NCBI GenBank assembly: GCA_029263275.1
Contig: JAJCXU010000473.1
Span: 1-5,133, forward strand
Source: Ilumatobacter sp.
GTDB taxonomy: Bacteria; Actinomycetota; Acidimicrobiia; Acidimicrobiales; Ilumatobacteraceae
Direction of reading: 5' to 3'
Length of the DNA: 5,133 bases
In this document: positions 1-5,133 of the stretch, in pieces
Position numbering within the stretch: position 1 is the stretch's first letter
Layout of the letters: each line of letters begins with the position of its first letter
The notes under the pieces: generated by a model
Told to the model about the DNA's origin: nothing
The model's input: the letters and a program-made list of their open reading frames with translations, nothing else
Database searches by the model: none
Position numbers and translations under genes: made by a program

Positions 1-393
1 CATGCGTTGCTCGGGGCTCCCAGCCTGCTCGTGCTCGACGAACCGTCGGCGGGCCTCGACCCTGACGAACGACAACGATTCCGCGCGCTCATCGCCGATC
101 GTCGATCAACGGCAACCATCATTGTGTCGACACACCTCACCGACGAAGCCGCACTCGGCGACACCGTGATGGTCCTGCACGGCGGTTACATCACCTTCAC
201 CGGCTCGCCACAGGCTCTGGCAGCTGTCGCTGCGGGGCGGGCGTGGGTCGCAGCCGACCTTCCACCGCCCGGTGCTCGTGCGTCGTGGCGGCAGGCCGAT
301 GGTCGCCATCGGTGCCTCGGCACTCCGCCGCAAGGTGCGGAGGTGGTCGAGCCGACCATCGAGGACGGCTACCTGCTGCTCACGGCTGGCTGA
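1..393 (+). CDS. ABC-2 type transporter ATP-binding protein (3' part; start lies before the window)
   Basis: This is the C-terminal part of an ABC ATPase that would power a membrane export complex from the cytoplasmic face. The frame is open from base 1 (first codons read H-A-L-L-G-A-P). The Walker B motif LLVLDEP is at about residues 8-14 of the visible part, followed at once by the D-loop SAGLDP and then the switch histidine in VSTHLTDE. Walker A, the Q-loop and the signature motif must lie upstream. After the catalytic core come HGGYITFTGSP and a tail ending in EPTIEDGYLLLT. That tail is typical of ATPases of ABC-2 (DrrA/CcmA-like) exporters, which often end in a PTLEDAYL-like segment. The substrate cannot be told. 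The gene ends 25 bp before the end of the convergent CBS gene. ATPase family assignment is firm; the ABC-2 subgroup is likely. Confidence 0.9.
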   Translation, partial: HALLGAPSLLVLDEPSAGLDPDERQRFRALIADRRSTATIIVSTHLTDEAALGDTVMVLHGGYITFTGSPQALAAVAAGRAWVAADLPPPGARASWRQADGRHRCLGTPPQGAEVVEPTIEDGYLLLTAG

Positions 394-418
394 CGCGCCA
401 AACGGTGAGATCGAGGGC

Positions 419-856
419 TCAGGCCCGCCCGTCGATGTAGTCGTGGAGCTGGCTGTTCTCGTGTTCGAGTTCGACGAGGCGGTACTTCACCACGTCGCCG
501 ATGCTGATGATCCCAGCGATCGACCCCTCGACGTCGAGGACAGGGAGGTGGCGAATCCGTCGCTCGGTCATCAGGCCCATCAGCTCGTCGATGGTGTCAG
601 CAGGCTCACAGGTGATGACGTTGCCCGACATGGCCGAACCGACGCTGAGGTGCATCGTGTTGTCGCCGTGCGTCGCGATCGACCGAACGACATCACGCTC
701 GGACAGGATGCCGTCGAGGCTGCTGCCATCGGCACTGACCACCAGTGCACCGACGCCGTTTTCGCGCAAGGAGGCGACTGCGTCGCTCAGCGTCGAAGCG
801 GCCGTGATCGTGGCAACAGCATTGCCCTTGGCGGCCAGGATGGATTGCACATTCAT
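419..856 (-). CDS. Two-CBS-domain protein, 145 aa
   Basis: A stand-alone Bateman module (tandem CBS domains), a cytoplasmic type that usually senses adenosine nucleotides such as AMP, ATP, NAD or SAM; the ligand here is unknown. CBS1 spans roughly residues 5-62 (ATITAASTLSDAVASL, then VGALVVS and GILSERDVVRSI). CBS2 spans roughly 73-128 (VITCEPADTIDELMGLM, then RRIRHLPVLD and IAGIISIGDVV). A charged helix, VELEHENSQLHDYI, closes the protein, as in many two-CBS proteins. The ATG at 856 is chosen because MNVQSIL is a normal start for this family and AAGGGG lies 6 nt upstream. The frame stays open to 1009, but that extension runs through the hairpin element and G-rich tract and looks non-coding. 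It lies downstream of the AbiEi-like gene on the same strand and is separated from it by the hairpin. Fold assignment is confident; its partner or target is unknown. Confidence 0.88.
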   Translation of the reverse strand: MNVQSILAAKGNAVATITAASTLSDAVASLRENGVGALVVSADGSSLDGILSERDVVRSIATHGDNTMHLSVGSAMSGNVITCEPADTIDELMGLMTERRIRHLPVLDVEGSIAGIISIGDVVKYRLVELEHENSQLHDYIDGRA

Positions 857-862
857 CGAGTT

Positions 863-868
863 CCCCTT
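863..868 (-). promoter_or_regulatory. Ribosome binding site of the CBS gene
   Basis: The minus strand reads AAGGGG, then 6 nt, then ATG at 856. This supports the internal ATG over the upstream open frame. Confidence 0.6.
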
Positions 869-920
869 CTCGTCGTGTCCCCCCTCGGAAAGATAGTGCA
901 CTCGTGAACCCCACGCCGCA

Positions 921-960
921 GAGCCCTTCCCCTCGCCGTTCCCCTCCCACCCACTCCCCC
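921..960 (-). other. G-rich tract with a G-quadruplex motif upstream of the CBS gene
   Basis: On the minus strand, bases 960 to 941 contain four G-runs of 5, 3, 3 and 4 bases separated by loops of 3, 1 and 1 bases. Two more G-runs follow at 932-929 and 926-924. This fits the standard G3+N1-7 quadruplex pattern with very short loops. It lies 85-104 nt upstream of the CBS start, on the sense strand of that gene, and begins only 4 bp from the left hairpin element. Whether it is transcribed or folds is not shown. Confidence 0.5.
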
Positions 961-964
961 TTCT

Positions 965-1016
965 CCAAAATCTTGCGCTGGCTTCCCGCTGGTCGGGCGC
1001 CAGGCGCAAGATTTGG
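965..1016 (+). repeat. Left hairpin element (inverted copy of 2001-2051)
   Basis: A 52-bp imperfect palindrome. The left arm AAATCTTGCGC (968-978) pairs with GCGCAAGATTT (1004-1014). An inner TGGC/GCCA step and a CCCG/CGGG step (985-988 with 994-997) follow, closing on a 5-base loop. The 52 bp align without gaps to the minus strand of the right element, with 43 identical positions. The stop codon of the AbiEi-like gene (1017-1019) directly abuts it, so on the minus strand the hairpin is the first thing after that gene and could act as its terminator. The stem's last bases give a short T-run (ATTTTGG), but no long T-tract follows. Confidence 0.75.
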
Positions 1017-1946
1017 TCAGGTGGAGAACTTCACGGAGCGAAGTCGAACTCGATACGCACTCGCGACGCTCCGAGCGCACTGCATGGGATCGACCAGCAT
1101 GTGTTCGTCGATCCGCATCACCATCCAGCCGAGTTCAAGGCAGCCCTGGTCACGAGCGTGGTCAGCGCCAGGCTGGTGCCACCACGACGCGCCGGGCTCC
1201 AGTGCAAACCGCAGGTGAGGCCACGCCGCATCGAGGCGAATGGTCTCGCCGTTCGAGAGCACCAATGGGTACTGCCGCTGCAGTGGCGGAAGACCCAGGG
1301 ACTCCACGGCGTGGATGAGATCACGTTCCAGATAGCTGTGCGATGGCGCTCGCTGGGCATCGGCACGATCGAGCCAGGTCTCGATGCGGAGAACGCCGGT
1401 CTTGCCCTTGCACCGATGCCGCTCGAGGTAGGCACGAAGTTCACCGGGGTCGATGAGCCCGAGATTCCACGCGTCGTCAGCTGCGCGATCGAACCGAAAT
1501 TGGTTGAACGTTGCGCCGAGGCTGAACATCATCCGGTTCGGCGCAGCCATCCAGACACCGCGACGGTCGTGCCGGTCCTCGGCTTCGTGATACCAGTCGG
1601 TCACCCTCAACTTCATCCAGTCAGGAGCCATCCGACGAAAGGACGGCGGCACGGTGTACTCGATTCGCGGCGTCCTCATCTTGCGCAGCCCGTACCGCCG
1701 AGCAGCACTCTGCCCGCTGAGGAACCCGACTCCGTTGCCGAAGTGGTGGGCAGCCCAACATCGCGCGGAGAAGCCGTCGTTGTGGGAGACGATCCGGTAG
1801 ACACCCGGCGCCATGTCGACGAACAGACCGCTCCGGCGCACCCGGTGCAGCTTGGACGACGACCAGCCGAACTCGTCACGCAGTTGCACTCTCGACAACG
1901 TGCCTCCCTGGTTGGCCGCGCGGCGAAGCACTCGTGTCGACAGCAT
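1017..1946 (-). CDS. AbiEi-like winged-helix protein with C-terminal DUF559/Vsr-like nuclease domain, 309 aa
   Basis: The N-terminal ~60 residues look like the AbiEi antitoxin winged helix: LSRVQLRDEFGWSSSKLHRV, then GLFVDMAPGVYRI. A middle region with VGFLSGQSAARRYGL matches the segment that follows it in actinobacterial members. The last ~105 residues resemble the DUF559 branch of PD-(D/E)XK nucleases: E207 in SYLERDL, D239 in IRLDAAWP, E250 in FALEPGASWWH, H257, and ARDQGCLELGW followed by MVMRI. In remembered relatives the residue two after the equivalent of E250 is usually Asp; here it is Gly252, so catalysis is uncertain. No AbiEii toxin gene is adjacent. ATG at 1946 is preferred; GTG at 1949 is the alternative, and AGGAG lies 17 or 14 nt upstream, which is long for either. 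The frame is open to a TTG at 2003, but that reaches the hairpin element. The gene sits between two inverted hairpin elements. Its role (defence, DNA processing or regulation) is unknown. Confidence 0.72.
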   Translation of the reverse strand: MLSTRVLRRAANQGGTLSRVQLRDEFGWSSSKLHRVRRSGLFVDMAPGVYRIVSHNDGFSARCWAAHHFGNGVGFLSGQSAARRYGLRKMRTPRIEYTVPPSFRRMAPDWMKLRVTDWYHEAEDRHDRRGVWMAAPNRMMFSLGATFNQFRFDRAADDAWNLGLIDPGELRAYLERHRCKGKTGVLRIETWLDRADAQRAPSHSYLERDLIHAVESLGLPPLQRQYPLVLSNGETIRLDAAWPHLRFALEPGASWWHQPGADHARDQGCLELGWMVMRIDEHMLVDPMQCARSVASAYRVRLRSVKFST

Positions 1947-2000
1947 CACTTCGACAGGGGGCACTCCTGACGTGAAACCGGAAATCGCGCAAGATCGTCG

Positions 2001-2051
2001 CAAATCCTGCGGCTGGGTCCCGCTCAGCGGGACGCCAGCGCAGGATTTTGG
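2001..2051 (-). repeat. Right hairpin element (inverted copy of 965-1016)
   Basis: Read on the minus strand, this element aligns ungapped with the left element. It folds better than the left copy: AAATCCTGCG pairs with CGCAGGATTT (10 bp), then CTGG/CCAG, then GTCCCGC/GCGGGAC (7 bp) around a TGA loop, with two single-base bulges. It lies upstream of the AbiEi-like gene, between that gene and the rpsG terminator. The two elements point toward each other, as terminal inverted repeats would. The sequences just outside the pair do not show an obvious target-site duplication. Confidence 0.75.
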
Positions 2052-2058
2052 TGAGTGC

Positions 2059-2080
2059 GGGGCGAAACCGGGGCGAAAAC
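2059..2080 (+). repeat. Two tandem copies of an 11-bp unit
   Basis: GGGGCGAAACC is followed at once by GGGGCGAAAAC, differing at one position. On the minus strand the second copy supplies the GTTTTC just downstream of the rpsG terminator stem. No function is evident. Confidence 0.5.
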
Positions 2081-2084
2081 GACA

Positions 2085-2112
2085 GAAGCCCCGGACCGAG
2101 GTCCGGGGCTTC
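2085..2112 (-). terminator. Rho-independent terminator of the rpsL-rpsG unit
   Basis: A perfect 12-bp GC-rich stem, GAAGCCCCGGAC / GTCCGGGGCTTC, with a 4-base loop, begins 18 bp past the rpsG stop codon. On the minus strand it is followed by TGTCGTTTTCG, a modest T-run, as is common in high-GC actinobacteria. It should end the ribosomal transcript before the AbiEi-like gene. Confidence 0.82.
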
Positions 2113-2130
2113 GATCAGTTCGTGTTCAGA

Positions 2131-2607
2131 TCACCAGCGATAGTGAGCGAACGCCTTGTTCGACTCGGCCATCTTCTGGATGTCGTCGCGACGCTTCATC
2201 GCTGCGCCGAGACCGGTGGACGCGTCCATCAGTTCGTTGGCGAGGCACTCAGACATCGTCTTCTCGCGGCGTGCACGTGAGTAGTCGACGAGCCAGCGGA
2301 TGGCCAGCGTGGTGGAACGGCGAGGACGAACCTCGACCGGCACCTGGTACGTGGCACCACCGACGCGGCGGCTACGCACTTCGAGCGGCGGCTTGAGGTT
2401 GTCGATGGCCCGCTTGACGGTGTCGATGGCCAGTTCGTCGCCTTCGAGGCGGCTCTGGACGATCTCCATCGCGTCATAGACGATCTTCTCGGCGATGGTG
2501 CGCTTGCCGTGCAACATGACCTTGTTGATCAGCTGCGTGACAACCTGGCTCTTGTAGATGGGATCCGCGACGAGTTCGCGGCGGGGTGCTGGACCTTTAC
2601 GAGGCAT
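2131..2607 (-). CDS. rpsG: 30S ribosomal protein S7, 158 aa
   Basis: S7 is a primary 16S rRNA-binding protein that organises the 3' major domain (head) of the small subunit near the E site. The start [20 protein letters not shown], the [25 protein letters not shown] segment (residues 23-47), the [14 protein letters not shown] beta-hairpin region (82-95) and the [15 protein letters not shown] helix (104-118) are all diagnostic. So is the end, KAFAHYRW. Length is normal for bacterial S7 (about 156 residues). The ATG at 2607 begins 8 bp after the rpsL stop, so translation is probably coupled. In many bacteria S7 represses its own operon by binding the rpsL-rpsG junction; the very short spacer here leaves little room for the E. 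coli-type structure. It is followed by a terminator and not by fusA. Confidence 0.98.
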   Translation of the reverse strand: MPRKGPAPRRELVADPIYKSQVVTQLINKVMLHGKRTIAEKIVYDAMEIVQSRLEGDELAIDTVKRAIDNLKPPLEVRSRRVGGATYQVPVEVRPRRSTTLAIRWLVDYSRARREKTMSECLANELMDASTGLGAAMKRRDDIQKMAESNKAFAHYRW

Positions 2608-2615
2608 GACTCAGC

Positions 2616-2987
2616 TCACTTCTCTTTCTTGGCGCCGTAGCGGGAGCGAGCCTGCTTGCGGTTCTTGACGCCGACGGCATCGAGTGCGCCGCGGATGATC
2701 TTGTAACGGACACCGGGGAGATCGCGAACACGACCGCCACGGACGAGCACGATGGAGTGCTCTTGCAGGTTGTGGCCTTCACCGGGGATGTAGGCCGTGA
2801 CCTCGATACCGGAGTTGAGGCGGACACGGGCGACCTTGCGAAGTGCCGAGTTCGGCTTCTTCGGGGTGGTGGTGTACACGCGGGTGCACACGCCGCGACG
2901 CTGCGGGGAGCCCTTGAGCGCCGGCGTCTTCGACTTGGTGACCTTGGAGCTGCGGCCCTGACGGACGAGCTGTTGAATTGTTGGCAC
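2616..2987 (-). CDS. rpsL: 30S ribosomal protein S12, 123 aa, with Arg at position 88
   Basis: S12 sits at the decoding centre of the small subunit and affects accuracy and streptomycin response. [11 protein letters not shown] at the start, [26 protein letters not shown] (residues 26-51), [16 protein letters not shown] (63-78), [17 protein letters not shown] (84-100) and the [10 protein letters not shown] end identify it fully. Length is normal. Translation starts at GTG (2987), with GAGG 8 nt upstream; the open frame continuing upstream to 3170 has no S12 homology. Lys43 is present, as is the Asp89 that is methylthiolated in E. coli. Position 88, Lys in E. coli and mycobacteria, is Arg here (codon CGC, 2726-2724). 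It is first in a two-gene unit with rpsG. Confidence 0.98.
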   Translation of the reverse strand: MPTIQQLVRQGRSSKVTKSKTPALKGSPQRRGVCTRVYTTTPKKPNSALRKVARVRLNSGIEVTAYIPGEGHNLQEHSIVLVRGGRVRDLPGVRYKIIRGALDAVGVKNRKQARSRYGAKKEK

Positions 2988-2995
2988 GAATGAAA

Positions 2996-2999
2996 CCTC
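2996..2999 (-). promoter_or_regulatory. Ribosome binding site of rpsL
   Basis: GAGG on the minus strand lies 8 nt upstream of the GTG at 2987. It decides for GTG, giving the normal S12 length, over any upstream start. Confidence 0.6.
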
Positions 3000-3020
3000 G
3001 TTCGTCTGGACTGGCTGGTT

Positions 3021-3041
3021 CATGTTGCAGAACGCAGCATG
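3021..3041 (-). other. Small hairpin in the rpsL leader
   Basis: CATGTTGC (3021-3028) and GCAGCATG (3034-3041) form an 8-bp near-perfect inverted repeat around a 5-base loop. In the minus-strand transcript one pair is a C-A mismatch. The same stretch encodes a six-codon ATG-to-TGA frame (M-L-R-S-A-T) without a visible ribosome binding site. A regulatory role in the leader is possible but unproven. Confidence 0.3.
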
Positions 3042-3121
3042 TGGTGAGTTGGTCGGTACCACGGATGTGGCCAACCGCCATACACCGAATGCCTGGTGAC
3101 ACCCGATGAGAGGACCGTGCA

Positions 3122-3150
3122 AGGTTATGAGCGGCGCATCGATCGCGCAA
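3122..3150 (-). promoter_or_regulatory. Weak candidate promoter for rpsL-rpsG
   Basis: On the minus strand TTGCGC (3150-3145) is followed after 17 bp by TAACCT (3127-3122), each matching 3 of 6 sigma-70-type consensus positions. It is the only correctly spaced pair I found in the 203-bp gap upstream of rpsL, where a promoter is expected because the gene before it is unrelated. Weak evidence. Confidence 0.25.
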
Positions 3151-3161
3151 CGCGCCATCGA
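3139..3161 (-). terminator. Possible terminator-like hairpin after the anchored-protein gene
   Basis: TCGAT-C-GCGC / GCGC-C-ATCGA is an inverted repeat with one C-C mismatch and a 3-base loop, 30 bp past the stop codon at 3191. A shorter GGTGC/GCACC hairpin is at 3163-3175. Neither is followed by a T-run on the minus strand, so termination here is uncertain. Confidence 0.3.
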
Positions 3162-3190
3162 CGGTGCCATGCACCACCTCAGGCGGTCAG

Positions 3191-3736
3191 TCAGGCGAAC
3201 TGCGGGCGGAGGATGAAGACAGCAATCGCTGCAATCAACGCGAAGCCCGCAAACAGGATCATCGATGCGGGGGACTTCCCGGAATCCGGCGTCGGGGTCG
3301 ACGCAGGAGCGTTCGGTGTCTGGACGTTCACCGGGATGGCCTCGACGACGGGCTCGACGACCGAGATTTCGAAGTTGCCGACCGACTGGCCGGTGCTCAG
3401 TTCAATCGTGCCGACGAATCGGCCGGTCGTCGCTGGTGCGATCAGATGTGCGGTGGCTCCACCGAGTGGTGCTTCAGTGCGCGCCAGCGCCTGGGGGCCA
3501 GCGCCCAGATCACAGTCGAGAGACTGGCGCTCGCCGGCGAACACGAAGTCCGCCACCTCGCCATCGAGACAACCGGTGAGCGTCACGGAGAAGGTCTCGC
3601 CGGGCGCAGCTTGGTCGACATCCTGGGTGACCGACAGCGAGCGCGGCGGGTAGGCGTCACTTTGTGCATGTCCGACCGCGCTGGTCGCGAGCAAGGCAGA
3701 GCCGCACACGAGGAGGATGGCAGAGAGACGCTTCAT
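3191..3736 (-). CDS. Secreted protein with C-terminal membrane anchor, 181 aa, unknown function
   Basis: I do not recognise a family. The sequence shows a Sec-type signal peptide: MKR, then a hydrophobic run [17 protein letters not shown], with a likely cut after GHA at about residue 24. A beta-rich extracellular domain follows (about residues 32-130), with two cysteines (C56, C75) that could form a disulfide. Then come a Pro/Thr/Ser/Ala linker ([19 protein letters not shown], 140-158), one membrane helix (about 159-176) and the short tail RPQFA. This is a wall- or membrane-tethered surface protein with its domain outside; no clear LPXTG motif is present. The ATG at 3736 gives the best signal peptide; GTG at 3757 would add seven residues, and neither start has a strong ribosome binding site. 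It lies 66 bp after the DUF4012 gene on the same strand, so the two are probably cotranscribed. Confidence 0.78.
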   Translation of the reverse strand: MKRLSAILLVCGSALLATSAVGHAQSDAYPPRSLSVTQDVDQAAPGETFSVTLTGCLDGEVADFVFAGERQSLDCDLGAGPQALARTEAPLGGATAHLIAPATTGRFVGTIELSTGQSVGNFEISVVEPVVEAIPVNVQTPNAPASTPTPDSGKSPASMILFAGFALIAAIAVFILRPQFA

Positions 3737-3802
3737 CAGGTGTTCATCGGCAGCCACCTGCCCTGACTTGAGGTCGCGATCGCGAGACCCGGTTCCGGCA
3801 CG

Positions 3803-5133
3803 TCATGACGGCGACGCGGTCGGCTGTCGCCATGCGACCTCAGCAGTAATTCGATCACCCTCAGCCGAAGGATCCACGGCGTACACCAGTCGATACGACA
3901 CGGAGTCTCCTGGCGCGATGTCGACGAAGTGACGGCGGGTGGTCCATCCGGCCTCGCCGCCGCGTTCCAAGGCGATTGCCGCACCGTCGAGCGTGGCCTC
4001 GACCAACCCGTCCGGTCCGTAGAAGGTGATCAAGGTCCGGCTGAAGCCCGGATCCAGACCGATCTCATTGCCGATCACATAGTGCGGCAGACCCGTTGCC
4101 GGCGCCCGATTCGCGATGGTGACGCTGACAATCATCTGCAGTGACCCGTCGATTTCGACGACCTCCTGCTCGACCGACGATTCGGCGAACACATCGATCT
4201 TGTTCGCCGCCGCGTTGTTCATGGTCACGGCAAAGGCGGCGCCGCCCGGTTCCGGAAGCGCTCCGGCAAATTCGGTGGTCGCCAACAGCGCCTGCTCAGC
4301 ATCATCGGCAAACCACGCCATGAGTCGCCGTTGACCAGCAAACGGAGCGAGCGTCTCCGCAAGCTCGTCGGCCGGCGGCAACTCACCAGAAAGGAGCTCG
4401 TCAATCACTTGGGCGCCCAGCTCTGCAAGGCCATCGATGCGCTCGTCCTGGGAGTCATCGCCGGCAAGCAGATACTGGTCTCGGACGATGAAGTCGACCG
4501 CGTCGTCGGGAGCGACGACCACACCGAGCTGTGGGAGTTCGACGGGCCCGGTGAATTGCATGAGTGCCTGGACGACGAATGGATCGAGCACGACAACACC
4601 ATCTACCGGCTGACCGCCACTCTGGGGGTAGAGCACGGCGGCGGTCTCCGCGACATCGGGATAGTGCGCCGACATCGTGAGGTTCGACCAGACTCTTGGG
4701 TCGACGTCGCCGGCCGCAGTCAGGAAGCCAAAGCGTCCATATTGCTCAACGAGTCCGACCGGACACTCGGCGCACGTTCCTGGTCGCGCTTGGAGCGCGG
4801 CCTCAAGGTCAGACCGTCGTCGGAAGTCGCCGACCGAGATCTGACCGTCGTCGACGATCACCTCCGCATAGTTGCCGATGAATCCGCCACCGGCGCGCGC
4901 TTCGGCTGGAGTTGCGAACAACAAGAGATATCGGCGTGGTCCCTCCGCTCCAAGCAGATCCGGCGTCACCTGGATCACATCAACGGCCCGTTCAAGATCG
5001 GGGAACCGGCCTTCGAGTTCGAGACCAAGATCTGACAGCGCCACGCGGACCGGTGAGATGAGCCACGGCGAGTCGAACGATTCGGTCAGGGAGTGCAGCG
5101 AGGTCAATCGAGCGTGCAGCTGCGCGACCGGCT
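3803..5133 (-). CDS. DUF4012-family surface protein (5' end beyond the window)
   Basis: The frame is open to the right edge (codons before 5107 read P-V-A-Q-L-H-A-R), so the N-terminus, where family members usually have a membrane segment, is missing. Numbering from the codon at 5107, DUF4012 hallmarks are PDLLGAEGPRRYLLLF (49-64), EARAGGGFIGNYAEV (69-83), the WSNLTMSAHYPDVAETAAVLY region (140-160) and VDGVVVLDPFVVQALMQFTGPVELP (168-192). The rest, to residue 434, is a beta-rich C-terminal half ending in a Pro/Ser tail. It contains a CxxC pair (C112, C115) and is rich in Asp and Glu, fitting an extracellular location. In Actinobacteria such proteins often occur near exopolysaccharide genes, but their biochemical role is unknown. 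It probably shares a transcript with the small anchored protein downstream. The TTG at 5107 is not a convincing start. Confidence 0.88.
   Translation of the reverse strand, partial: PVAQLHARLTSLHSLTESFDSPWLISPVRVALSDLGLELEGRFPDLERAVDVIQVTPDLLGAEGPRRYLLLFATPAEARAGGGFIGNYAEVIVDDGQISVGDFRRRSDLEAALQARPGTCAECPVGLVEQYGRFGFLTAAGDVDPRVWSNLTMSAHYPDVAETAAVLYPQSGGQPVDGVVVLDPFVVQALMQFTGPVELPQLGVVVAPDDAVDFIVRDQYLLAGDDSQDERIDGLAELGAQVIDELLSGELPPADELAETLAPFAGQRRLMAWFADDAEQALLATTEFAGALPEPGGAAFAVTMNNAAANKIDVFAESSVEQEVVEIDGSLQMIVSVTIANRAPATGLPHYVIGNEIGLDPGFSRTLITFYGPDGLVEATLDGAAIALERGGEAGWTTRRHFVDIAPGDSVSYRLVYAVDPSAEGDRITAEVAWRQPTASPS

Noticed and set aside
272..907. Plus-strand open frame (211 codons) across the ABC end and the CBS gene
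   Set aside because: It overlaps two real genes, one of them antisense, and its product has no recognisable domain.
857..1009. N-terminal extension of the CBS protein by 51 residues
   Set aside because: The extension runs through the G-rich tract and the hairpin element, while the ATG at 856 has a good ribosome binding site and fits the family's usual start.
1101..1970. Long plus-strand open frame (289 codons) opposite the AbiEi-like gene
   Set aside because: It is antisense to a gene with recognisable domains, its translation shows no family features, and long antisense frames are common in high-GC DNA.
2988..3170. N-terminal extension of S12
   Set aside because: S12 length and homology begin exactly at the GTG at 2987, which has its own ribosome binding site.
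3774..3785. 12-bp perfect palindrome TCGCGATCGCGA between the DUF4012 gene and the small surface gene
   Set aside because: It contains GCGATCGC, but such self-complementary words arise often in high-GC DNA; a single copy with no repeat or promoter context gives no case for an operator.
4331..5035. Plus-strand open frame (234 codons) opposite the DUF4012 gene
   Set aside because: The minus strand encodes clear DUF4012 motifs here; the plus-strand product looks random and lacks a ribosome binding site.
1..5133. CRISPR arrays, tRNA or rRNA genes, and known insertion-sequence transposases
   Set aside because: I saw no regularly spaced direct repeats, no tRNA-like cloverleaf and no transposase motifs on either strand.

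Overview
The window comes from a high-GC bacterium, most likely an actinobacterium. Three features point that way: the S12 and S7 sequences (S12 ends in [10 protein letters not shown] and closely resembles mycobacterial S12), a DUF4012 surface protein, and a protein combining an AbiEi-like winged helix with a DUF559-type nuclease domain, an architecture common in Actinobacteria. An Acidimicrobiia/Ilumatobacter-like source is plausible, but the sequence alone does not prove it.

Layout, left to right. (1) 1-393 (+): the 3' part of an ABC-2 type transporter ATPase, cut by the window edge. (2) 419-856 (-): a small two-CBS-domain protein, convergent with the ATPase. Its upstream region carries a very G-rich tract on its sense strand. 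(3) 965-2051: a unit made of a (-) strand AbiEi/DUF559-like gene (1017-1946) bracketed by two related, inverted, hairpin-forming ~51-bp elements (965-1016 and 2001-2051). (4) 2085-2987 (-): the ribosomal protein genes rpsL and rpsG, tightly coupled and closed by a perfect 12-bp terminator hairpin. fusA and tuf, the usual next genes of the str operon, are not there. (5) 3191-5133 (-): the end of a DUF4012-family gene followed 66 bp later by a gene for a small secreted protein with a C-terminal membrane anchor, probably one transcription unit.

Except for the ABC ATPase, every gene reads on the minus strand. The parts look functionally separate: core translation (S12/S7), a cell-surface pair (DUF4012 plus anchored protein), a ligand-sensing CBS protein, and an accessory nuclease-like gene. 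The main candidate for something undescribed is the AbiEi/DUF559-like gene enclosed by two inverted hairpin elements. These align without gaps at 43 of 52 positions, and one paired stem position has changed compensatorily. S12 also naturally carries arginine at position 88, the substitution known elsewhere to give streptomycin resistance.
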